This document shows positions 1-5,624 of a stretch of DNA of 5,713 nt, in pieces (position 1 is the first letter of the stretch; each line of letters begins with the position of its first letter). The position numbers and the translations under genes are program-made. A model generated the notes under the pieces. That model saw nothing but the letters and a program-made list of their open reading frames with translations. It had not been told where the DNA came from and did not search any database. The stretch covers positions 1-5,713 of the forward strand of contig JAQXRK010000121.1 in NCBI GenBank assembly GCA_029218485.1. The letters run 5' to 3'. Source of the stretch: a bacterium. Lineage in GTDB: Bacteria; Bacillota; Clostridia; Christensenellales; CAG-138.

Positions 1-90
1 CCGTCTGAAGAAGAACACAACAAACCATTGCTTGCCATGTGCGTGCGCACGGCCGCTTCGCACGGGCAGGCTGTCCTGAAGAGGGAGTGA
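1..90 (+). CDS. Possible 3' end of an upstream gene (weak)
   Basis: Frame 1 is open from the window edge to a TGA at 88-90 and would encode 29 residues beginning PSEEEHNKP and ending QAVLKRE. Most of its later codons end in G or C, as in the confirmed genes here. Against it, frame 2 is also open to a TGA at 77-79, the minus strand has open frames as well, and I recognise no family in so short a piece. If real, it converges tail-to-tail with the Crp/Fnr regulator gene. Treat as a placeholder that the left-hand neighbouring sequence would settle. Confidence 0.2.
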   Translation, partial: PSEEEHNKPLLAMCVRTAASHGQAVLKRE

Positions 91-100
91 ACGAAGGATT

Positions 101-112
101 GCCGCATGCGGC
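101..112. repeat. 12-bp perfect palindrome in the gene-poor left end
   Basis: GCCGCATGCGGC reads the same on both strands. It sits in a short GC-rich stretch (101-155) that also contains the inverted repeats CCGGC/GCCGG (120-124 with 133-137) and GCGCC/GGCGC (131-135 with 143-147). In RNA it could form only a small hairpin with a tight loop. No T-run follows on either strand, so it is not a standard intrinsic terminator. Function unknown. Confidence 0.3.
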
Positions 113-139
113 CGCTCCCCCGGCTTTCGCGCGCCGGTG

Positions 140-155
140 CCGGGCGCCTGCCCGG
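140..155 (-). terminator. GC-rich hairpin directly after the regulator stop codon
   Basis: CCGGGC (140-145) and GCCCGG (150-155) form a perfect 6-bp stem with a 4-base loop, abutting the stop codon of the minus-strand regulator gene (156-158). The placement suits transcript end formation or 3'-end protection. The sequence after it on the minus strand is GC-rich and lacks a U-tract, so efficient intrinsic termination is doubtful. Confidence 0.3.
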
Positions 156-806
156 TCATTGTGCGCTCGTGTACAGCTCCACGCTGCGGCCGCGGAATGA
201 AAGAACGCCCTCCTCCTTCATCCGCTTCATCTCGCGCATCATCGCGCTGCGGTCGACCGACAGATAGTCGGCAAGCGCCGTCAGCGTCATCGGCAGGATA
301 AACGTCCCGCTTCCGCTGCGTGCGCGGCAGATGCCGAAATACGCCAGCAGCTTTTGCCGGATCGTCCGCTGGCTGAGCACGTTCACATGCTCCGCAAGCG
401 ACTGTGCTTTGCGTGCCGTCAGCTGCAGGACGTTGCTGACGAGCTGGCTGTGGTGCGCGCAGGCGTTCGGGCAGCGCTTGATGAGGTGCTCGTAATCGAT
501 CAGCATCACTTCGCACGCCTTGACCGCCATGACGCTGTACGCCAGTCCCGGCGCGCAGGGCGTGAACGCCTCGCCGAAAATATCGCCCTCCTGCATGGAT
601 TCGAGAATGCTGTTGTGGCCCTCCGCGTCCGTACACGTCAGGTCGGCGCGGCCGCGCATCAGAATGCCGGTGCGCCCGGACCCGTGCGTCAGCGCCATCA
701 CGCACGCCCCCGCAGGAAATGTCACCCTCTGCGCGTTGAAGCAGACGCGCATGCGCTCCTGCTCTTCCTCCGATATATTGCTGAAAGCCTGCACCGCATA
801 CAACAT
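156..806 (-). CDS. Crp/Fnr-family transcriptional regulator
   Basis: A 216-residue DNA-binding regulator, the usual length for the family. The N-terminal cyclic-nucleotide-binding-type beta-roll covers about residues 10-105, with GDIFGEA at 74-80. A long dimerisation helix follows at about 106-145, then a winged helix-turn-helix at about 147-212 whose core is LADYLSVDRSAMMREMKRM (178-196). The beta-roll lacks the E-R-S phosphate-binding signature of E. coli CRP, so cAMP is an unlikely ligand. There is no N-terminal cysteine cluster as in FNR, but the protein has eight cysteines (22, 35, 58, 84, 98, 112, 116, 160). C112-x3-C116 followed by HH at 118-119 resembles, from memory, a conserved element of clostridial relatives. 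I start it at the ATG at 806 rather than the in-frame GTG at 833: GGAGGA lies 7 bases before the ATG, and the predicted transcript begins downstream of the GTG. It is divergent from nrdD and the likely reader of the shared palindrome. The effector is unknown; redox, NO or metal sensing are possible. Confidence 0.9.
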   Translation of the reverse strand: MLYAVQAFSNISEEEQERMRVCFNAQRVTFPAGACVMALTHGSGRTGILMRGRADLTCTDAEGHNSILESMQEGDIFGEAFTPCAPGLAYSVMAVKACEVMLIDYEHLIKRCPNACAHHSQLVSNVLQLTARKAQSLAEHVNVLSQRTIRQKLLAYFGICRARSGSGTFILPMTLTALADYLSVDRSAMMREMKRMKEEGVLSFRGRSVELYTSAQ

Positions 807-813
807 ATTGTGT

Positions 814-819
814 TCCTCC
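814..819 (-). promoter_or_regulatory. Ribosome binding site fixing the regulator start at 806
   Basis: On the minus strand this reads GGAGGA, 7 bases before the ATG at 806-804. The longer reading from the GTG at 833 would place this site inside the coding region. No comparable site precedes that GTG. Confidence 0.75.
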
Positions 820-835
820 GCTGCTGTTCCCACAT

Positions 836-864
836 ATTATATCTCGTTCTTGTTGCATATGCAA
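836..864 (-). promoter_or_regulatory. Predicted promoter of the Crp/Fnr regulator gene
   Basis: On the minus strand, a perfect -10 hexamer TATAAT (841-836) lies 17 bp after a partial -35 TTGCAT (864-859), which matches TTGACA only in its TTG. Transcription would begin near 829, giving a leader of about 23 bases. The -35 lies wholly inside the 851-866 palindrome, so a protein bound there should block RNA polymerase. That points to repression of the regulator gene, perhaps autorepression. Confidence 0.6.
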
Positions 865-866
865 CA
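851..866. promoter_or_regulatory. Perfect palindromic operator, Crp/Fnr-type geometry
   Basis: TGTTGCATATGCAACA is a perfect 16-bp palindrome. Its half-sites TGTTG/CAACA are separated by 6 bp, the same 5-6-5 spacing as the CRP consensus TGTGA-N6-TCACA, though the half-site differs at its last two bases. It does not fit the FNR consensus TTGAT-N4-ATCAA. Its centre (858.5) lies 29.5 bp before the first base of the nrdD -10 and about -41.5 from the predicted nrdD start, and it covers the -35 of the divergent regulator gene. The neighbouring Crp/Fnr protein is the obvious candidate ligand. Binding is inferred, not shown. Confidence 0.65.
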
Positions 867-884
867 GCATTTTCCAGCAAGACC

Positions 885-893
885 TGCTATACT
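885..893 (+). promoter_or_regulatory. Extended -10 promoter of the nrdD operon
   Basis: TGCTATACT is an extended -10 (TG, one base, then TATACT at 888-893, five of six matches to TATAAT). Transcription would begin near 900. At 17 bp spacing the -35 position reads CAGCAT, which has little resemblance to TTGACA. A good -10 with no -35 and an operator centred near -41.5 is the usual look of an activator-dependent class II Crp/Fnr promoter. Confidence 0.6.
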
Positions 894-904
894 GATGCAT
901 GCTG

Positions 905-917
905 AAGAATTATTCTT
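905..917. repeat. Inverted repeat AAGAAT-T-ATTCTT in the nrdD leader
   Basis: A perfect 6-1-6 inverted repeat lies immediately before the nrdD ribosome binding site and just downstream of the predicted transcription start. It could be an operator for a second regulator; its AAT-N-ATT core is shared with Fur/PerR-type boxes, but the outer bases do not match them. As RNA it would form only a weak AU-rich stem with too small a loop unless inner pairs open. Function uncertain. Confidence 0.35.
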
Positions 918-924
918 GGAAGGA
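918..924 (+). promoter_or_regulatory. Ribosome binding site fixing the nrdD start
   Basis: GGAAGGA lies 9 bases before the ATG at 934. The reading frame is open far upstream, through the regulator gene in antisense, so this site and the ATP-cone homology beginning right after it decide the start. Confidence 0.8.
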
Positions 925-933
925 ATTATAGAT

Positions 934-3093
934 ATGAAGCTCATTAAACGAAATGGCGCGGAGGCCGTGTTCGACAGGACCAAGATTTACGACGCCGTAC
1001 AGAAGGCCAACCATGCCGACGGCAGCGTGCCCGAGCTCACGGATGCGCAGATCCAGGACATCGCGCAAACGGTGGAGAACGCCTGCCTGAAGATGAACCG
1101 CGCGGCCAGCGTCGAGGAGATTCAGGAGCTGGTGGAGAGCGAGATCATGCGGCACGGCGCATTTGAGGTTGCCAAGCGCTATATCCGCTACCGCTATGAG
1201 CGCACGCTCGTCCGCCGCGCCAACACCACCGACAACCAGATCCTTAGCCTCATCGAGTGCAACAACGAGGAGGCCAAGCAGGAAAACTCCAACAAGAATC
1301 CCACGGTCAACAGCGTGCAGCGCGATTACATGGCCGGCGAGGTCAGCCGGGATATCACGCGCCGCCTGCTGCTTCCGCGCGATATCGTTGAGGCGCACGA
1401 GCAGGGCATCATCCACTTCCACGACACGGATTACTATGCCCAGCATATGCACAACTGCGATCTGGTCAATCTGGACGATATGCTGCAAAACGGCACGGTC
1501 ATCTCCGGCACGCTCATCGAAAAGCCGCACAGCTTCTCGACCGCCTGCAACATCGCCACGCAGATCATCGCGCAGGTCGCCAGCAACCAGTATGGCGGGC
1601 AGAGCATCAGCCTCACGCACCTTGCGCCCTTCGTGCAGGTTTCGCGCGAGAAGATCAGGCGCGATGTGATCGAGGAGTCGCGCCTGCTTGGCGTGGTGCC
1701 CGAAGAAAGCACGCTGTCCAAAATCGTGGAGGCGCGGCTGCGCGACGAGATCAAGCGCGGTGTGCAGACCATCCAGTATCAGGTCGTGACGCTGATGACG
1801 ACCAACGGACAGGCGCCGTTTGTGACGGTGTTCATGTACCTGAACGAGGCGAAAAACGAGCGGGAAAAGCAGGACCTTGCGCTCATCATCGAAGAAACGC
1901 TCCGGCAGCGCTATGAGGGCGTCAAGAACGAGGCGGGCGTATGGATCACCCCCGCATTCCCCAAACTGATCTATGTGCTCGAGGAGGATAACATCAACCC
2001 CGGCACCCCATACTACTACCTCACCGAGCTGGCCGCGGCCTGCACGGCACGGCGGCTCGTGCCGGACTACATCTCCGAAAAGAAGATGAAGGAGCTCAAG
2101 GAGGGCAACTGCTTCCCGGTCATGGGCTGCCGCAGCGCGCTCTCCCCGTGGAAGGATGAGAACGGCAATTACAAGTTCTACGGCCGCTTCAATCAGGGCG
2201 TGGTCACGCTGAATCTGGTCGACGTGGCACTCTCCTCCGGCGGCGACCGGGAGGCGTTCTGGCGCATCATGGACGAGCGGCTCGAGCTGTGCTACCGCGC
2301 GCTGATGTGTCGCCACAACCGGCTCAAGGGCACGCTGTCCGACGCCGCGCCGATCCTCTGGCAGTACGGCGCCATCGCGCGGCTGCCGAAGGGCGCGCCG
2401 ATCGATCCGCTGCTCTACGGCGGCTATTCGACCATCTCGCTCGGATACGCCGGTTTGTGCGAATGCGTGCGCTACATGACCGGCAAGTCGCACACCGATC
2501 CGTCCGCAACGCCGTTCGCGCTTGAGATCATGGAGCATATGAACGAGGCCTGCAACCGCTGGAAGGCGGAAACGACGATCGGCTTCGGCATCTACGGAAC
2601 GCCGCTCGAGAGCACGACCTACCGGTTTGCCAAGTGCCTGCAGAAGCGCTTCGGCATCGTACCCGGCGTGACGGACAAGAGCTACATCACCAACAGCTAC
2701 CATGTGCATGTGACCGAGGAGATCGACGCGTTTTCCAAGCTGGCCTTTGAAGCCCAGTTCCAGGCGCTCTCCACCGGCGGCGCGATCAGCTATGTCGAGG
2801 TGCCAAACCTTCAGGGCAACCCGGAGGCCGTCCTGCAGGTCATGCGCTTTATCTACGACAATATCATGTACGCCGAGCTCAACACCAAGAGCGATTACTG
2901 CCAGGACTGCGGATTCGACGGCGAGATCCGCATCGTAGAAGACGACGGAAAGCTCGTTTGGGAATGCCCGAACTGCGGCAACCGCGACCAGAGCCGCATG
3001 AACGTCGCCCGCCGCACCTGCGGCTACATCGGCACGCAGTTCTGGAATCAGGGCCGCACGCAGGAGATCCGCGAACGGGTGCTCCATCTGTAA
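934..3093 (+). CDS. nrdD: Anaerobic (class III) ribonucleoside-triphosphate reductase
   Basis: This cytosolic enzyme reduces ribonucleoside triphosphates to deoxyribonucleoside triphosphates without oxygen, using a glycyl radical. The 719 residues match full-length NrdD (about 710). Residues 1-92 are an ATP-cone allosteric domain (KRNGAEAVFDRTKIYDA near the start, RYIRYRYER at its end), which normally senses ATP/dATP to set overall activity. The barrel follows, with HNCDLVNLDDM holding C175 and MGCRS holding the expected thiyl-radical cysteine C399; C175 is the likely partner cysteine. A zinc site is formed by C656-x2-C659 and C678-x2-C681. The C-terminal signature RRTCGYIG places the radical glycine at G697. 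M689 lies near the position of the methionine described in formate-using NrdD1 enzymes, so formate may be the reductant; this was not aligned. All key residues are present and the gene looks intact. It leads the operon, with its activase 56 bases downstream, and is probably under the 851-866 operator. Confidence 0.97.
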   Translation: MKLIKRNGAEAVFDRTKIYDAVQKANHADGSVPELTDAQIQDIAQTVENACLKMNRAASVEEIQELVESEIMRHGAFEVAKRYIRYRYERTLVRRANTTDNQILSLIECNNEEAKQENSNKNPTVNSVQRDYMAGEVSRDITRRLLLPRDIVEAHEQGIIHFHDTDYYAQHMHNCDLVNLDDMLQNGTVISGTLIEKPHSFSTACNIATQIIAQVASNQYGGQSISLTHLAPFVQVSREKIRRDVIEESRLLGVVPEESTLSKIVEARLRDEIKRGVQTIQYQVVTLMTTNGQAPFVTVFMYLNEAKNEREKQDLALIIEETLRQRYEGVKNEAGVWITPAFPKLIYVLEEDNINPGTPYYYLTELAAACTARRLVPDYISEKKMKELKEGNCFPVMGCRSALSPWKDENGNYKFYGRFNQGVVTLNLVDVALSSGGDREAFWRIMDERLELCYRALMCRHNRLKGTLSDAAPILWQYGAIARLPKGAPIDPLLYGGYSTISLGYAGLCECVRYMTGKSHTDPSATPFALEIMEHMNEACNRWKAETTIGFGIYGTPLESTTYRFAKCLQKRFGIVPGVTDKSYITNSYHVHVTEEIDAFSKLAFEAQFQALSTGGAISYVEVPNLQGNPEAVLQVMRFIYDNIMYAELNTKSDYCQDCGFDGEIRIVEDDGKLVWECPNCGNRDQSRMNVARRTCGYIGTQFWNQGRTQEIRERVLHL

Positions 3094-3149
3094 GCCCCGC
3101 CGTCCGCAAACGGAACACCGCTTTGTACGCAAACGAAGGAGGGCGGATC

Positions 3150-3728
3150 ATGCATTACAGCGCAATCAAAAAAACGGATGTCGCCAACGGCGAGGGCGTG
3201 CGCGTGACGCTGTTCGTCTCCGGCTGCCGCCGCCATTGCAAGGGGTGCTTCAACCCCGAAACGTGGAGCTTCTCCTCCGGCACGCCCTTTTTGCAGGAAA
3301 CGGAGGACGAGCTCATCGAAGCGCTCCGGCCCGGCTACATCAACGGCCTGACGCTGCTCGGCGGCGAGCCGTTTGAGCCGGAAAATCAGGCGCCGCTTCT
3401 CGGACTTCTGGAGCGCGTACGCGCCGAGCTGCCGGAGAAAACCATATGGGCGTTTACCGGCTGCACGCTTGAAACCGAGCTGCTGCAGAGCGGCAGCCCC
3501 TACCGCACCGACGTGACCGACCGTCTGCTCTCCCGGATCGACGTGCTTGTGGACGGGCCGTTCATCGAAGAGAGGCGCAACCTGTCGCTGCGCTTTCGCG
3601 GCAGTGAAAACCAGCGGATTCTGGATCTGCCGGCCACGCTCGCATCGGGCCATCCGGTGCTCTGGGACGACCGGCGGCCATTGCCGCAGGCAGCGGCGCA
3701 GCCTACGCCGCACTTTTCCAACAACTGA
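3150..3728 (+). CDS. nrdG: Anaerobic ribonucleotide reductase activating protein (radical SAM)
   Basis: This radical-SAM activase uses a 4Fe-4S cluster to cleave S-adenosylmethionine and abstract a hydrogen from the C-terminal glycine of NrdD. Of 192 residues, the cluster motif is C26-x3-C30-x2-C33 (SGCRRHCKGCFN). GGEPF at 71-75 is the SAM-binding GGE motif. FTGCTLE (102-108), DVLVDGPF (131-138) and LRFRGSENQR (147-156) are typical of NrdG. AAGGAGG at 3136-3142 lies 7 bases before the ATG. The frame is open upstream into nrdD, but nothing there resembles NrdG. The conserved fold ends near residue 160, leaving a Pro/Ala-rich tail of about 32 residues (161-192) that makes it somewhat longer than most NrdG proteins. 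The partner gene nrdD is directly upstream, as is usual. Confidence 0.96.
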   Translation: MHYSAIKKTDVANGEGVRVTLFVSGCRRHCKGCFNPETWSFSSGTPFLQETEDELIEALRPGYINGLTLLGGEPFEPENQAPLLGLLERVRAELPEKTIWAFTGCTLETELLQSGSPYRTDVTDRLLSRIDVLVDGPFIEERRNLSLRFRGSENQRILDLPATLASGHPVLWDDRRPLPQAAAQPTPHFSNN

Positions 3729-3739
3729 TCATCATTTTG

Positions 3740-3746
3740 AAGGAGG
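3740..3746 (+). promoter_or_regulatory. Ribosome binding site fixing the flavodiiron start at 3758
   Basis: AAGGAGG is a perfect anti-16S match 11 bases before the ATG at 3758. An in-frame TTG at 3737 would include this site in the coding region and has no site of its own, so the ATG is preferred. Confidence 0.8.
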
Positions 3747-3757
3747 CTCACCGAATC

Positions 3758-5596
3758 ATGCAATGCACCCGCAAGCTGCAGGAGAATCTCTACTGGGTCG
3801 GCGCAAACGACCGGCGTCTCGCCCTGTTTGAAAACGTCTATCCGGTTCCGAACGGCATTTCCTACAACGCCTATGTGCTGCTCGATGAAAAAACCGTTCT
3901 GTTCGACACCGTCGACGCCGCCGTCGGCAGCCAGTTCTTCGAGAACCTCGCGTATGTGCTGGGCGGCCGCGGTCTCGACTACCTGATCGTCAATCATGTG
4001 GAGCCGGACCACTGCGCCACGCTCGCGGAGACGATCCGCCGCTATCCCGGCGTGCGGCTCGTCTGCAACGCCAAGGCGGCCGCAATGATCGGGCAGTTCT
4101 TCGATCCCGCGCTCACCGCGCAGGCGCTGCTCGTCAAGGAGGGCGACACGCTGTCGACCGGCAGCCATACGCTCACCTTCGCCATGGCCCCCATGGTCCA
4201 CTGGCCGGAGGCCATGGTCACCTACGACAGCACCGCCAAGGTCCTGTTCTCGGCCGATGCGTTCGGCACGTTCGGCGCGCTGGGCGGCAGCATCTTTGCG
4301 GATGAGATGAACTTCGACCGCGACTGGCTGGCCGAGGCCCGGCGCTACTACGCCAACATCGTCGGCAAATACGGCACGCAGGTGCAGGCGCTGCTCAAGA
4401 AGGCCGCCTCGCTCGACATCGAGATGGTCTGCCCGCTGCACGGCCCCGTCTGGCGCTCCCGCATCGACCGGCTCGTGGAAAAATACGACCGTTGGAGCAC
4501 CTACACGCCCGAGGAGAACGGTGTGCTGATCGCCTATGCCTCCGTCTACGGCGGCACGGAAGCGGCGGCCAACGCGCTCGCCTGCCGGCTGGCCGATCGC
4601 GGCGTGACGAACATTGCAATGTACGATGTTTCCGTTACGCACCCCTCGTACATCGTTGCCGAGGCGTTCCGCTGCAGCCATATCGTGTTTGCCTCCACCA
4701 CCTACAACGCGGGCATCTTTGTGACCATGGAAACGCTGCTGCAGGATCTGCGCGCGCACAACCTGCAAAACCGCAAGGTCGCCCTGATCGAGAACGGCTC
4801 CTGGGCGCCCACCGCGGCAAAGCAGATGCGGGAGATTCTGGAGAGCATGCGGAACATCACGTTCCTCTCCGAACCGGTCACGCTTCGCTCGCGGCTCAAG
4901 CCGGAGCAGGACGGCGCGCTCGATGCGCTGGCGGATGCGATCACCGCTTCCCTGCCGCACCCCGCCCCGGCCGCGGCGCAGGCAATCGATTCCGCTGCCA
5001 TGTTCAAGCTCCAGTACGGCCTGTTCGTGCTGACCGCGCGCGACGGCGATCGGGATAACGGCTGCATCATCAACACCGTCATGCAGGTCACCAGCGCGCC
5101 GCAGCGCATCACCATCGCGGTCAATCGCGCAAACCATACGCACGATCTGATCCGCAAAACGGGCGTGTTCAACGTATCCATCCTGTCGGTCGATGCGCCG
5201 TTCAAGCTGTTCCAGCATTTCGGATTCCAGAGCGGGCGGGATGTGGACAAGTTTGCGGACTTCAAGCATGCCGAGCGCAGCGAAAACGGCCTGCTTCGCC
5301 TCAACAAGTATGCCTGCGCGTTCCTCTCGGCGCGCGTGATCGCCGAGCAGGCGTACGAAACGCACACCGTGTTCACCGCGGAGCTGACCGAGGCCACGGT
5401 GCTGTCCGGCGCGGAACCGGTCACCTACAACTACTATCACGCGAACATCAAGCCCAAGCGCAAACCGGCGCCGGAAAAGAAAAAGGGCTTTGTCTGCAAG
5501 ATCTGCGGCTATGTCTATGAGGGAGACACGCTTCCTCCCGATTTCGTCTGCCCGCTGTGCAAGCACGGCGCAGAGGATTTCGAGCCGCTTTCCTGA
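3758..5596 (+). CDS. Flavodiiron protein fused to flavin reductase and rubredoxin (FprA-Hrb-like)
   Basis: A 612-residue cytosolic protein expected to reduce O2 to water and/or NO to N2O. Residues 1-250 are the metallo-beta-lactamase-like diiron domain with the full ligand set: H80, E82, D84 (in HVEPDH, with H85), H148, D167 and H228. Residues 254-395 are a flavodoxin domain with FMN loops YASVYGGTE (260-268), STTYNAGIF (313-321) and ENGSWAPT (345-352). A Pro/Ala-rich linker (400-413) leads to a flavin reductase-like domain (about 415-560) with NGCIINTVMQVT (434-445) and NVSIL (472-476). A Lys/Pro-rich linker (565-577) precedes a C-terminal rubredoxin with C580, C583, C598 and C601. In Moorella thermoacetica, FprA and the separate flavin reductase-rubredoxin Hrb form an NADH-driven NO/O2 reductase; here both halves are one chain, so it may take electrons from NAD(P)H directly. 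The Rd module is short: 14 residues between its cysteine pairs, against about 29 in ordinary rubredoxin. It follows nrdG by 29 bases, suggesting protection of the oxygen-sensitive NrdD system. O2 versus NO preference cannot be read from sequence. Confidence 0.94.
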   Translation: MQCTRKLQENLYWVGANDRRLALFENVYPVPNGISYNAYVLLDEKTVLFDTVDAAVGSQFFENLAYVLGGRGLDYLIVNHVEPDHCATLAETIRRYPGVRLVCNAKAAAMIGQFFDPALTAQALLVKEGDTLSTGSHTLTFAMAPMVHWPEAMVTYDSTAKVLFSADAFGTFGALGGSIFADEMNFDRDWLAEARRYYANIVGKYGTQVQALLKKAASLDIEMVCPLHGPVWRSRIDRLVEKYDRWSTYTPEENGVLIAYASVYGGTEAAANALACRLADRGVTNIAMYDVSVTHPSYIVAEAFRCSHIVFASTTYNAGIFVTMETLLQDLRAHNLQNRKVALIENGSWAPTAAKQMREILESMRNITFLSEPVTLRSRLKPEQDGALDALADAITASLPHPAPAAAQAIDSAAMFKLQYGLFVLTARDGDRDNGCIINTVMQVTSAPQRITIAVNRANHTHDLIRKTGVFNVSILSVDAPFKLFQHFGFQSGRDVDKFADFKHAERSENGLLRLNKYACAFLSARVIAEQAYETHTVFTAELTEATVLSGAEPVTYNYYHANIKPKRKPAPEKKKGFVCKICGYVYEGDTLPPDFVCPLCKHGAEDFEPLS

Positions 5597-5624
5597 AAAA
5601 CTGCAAAGAAAGGAGCTTCTCACG

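Noticed and set aside
851..866. FNR box
   Set aside because: The palindrome is TTG-N6-CAA at its core, whereas FNR sites are TTGAT-N4-ATCAA (TTG-N8-CAA). The adjacent regulator also lacks the FNR cysteine cluster.
831..900. NrdR boxes in the divergent region
   Set aside because: AT-rich stretches such as CACATATTATAT recall part of the NrdR consensus, but I found no symmetric pair of 16-bp boxes at the usual spacing. They are better explained as the regulator promoter.
520..933. N-terminal extension of nrdD by 138 residues to 520
   Set aside because: This stretch is antisense to the regulator gene and crosses the divergent promoter region. The ATP cone begins right after the ATG at 934, which has a good ribosome binding site.
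3103..3114. TCCG-CAAA-CGGA hairpin between nrdD and nrdG as a terminator
   Set aside because: The stem is only four base pairs with no T-run after it. It is unlikely to stop transcription before the partner gene nrdG.
910..3132. A 740-residue open frame antisense to nrdD
   Set aside because: It mirrors nrdD, whose codons end mostly in G or C and so seldom create stops in this antisense frame. The translation is dominated by R, A, H, V, L and D without a recognisable domain, while the opposite strand encodes an unmistakable NrdD.
3737..3757. TTG start for the flavodiiron gene at 3737
   Set aside because: It would translate its own AAGGAGG site; the ATG at 3758 is correctly spaced from that site and begins the conserved protein.
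3500..5623. A 707-residue open frame antisense to nrdG and the flavodiiron gene
   Set aside because: It spans two well-supported genes, has the biased composition of a codon-usage shadow, and matches no family that I recognise.
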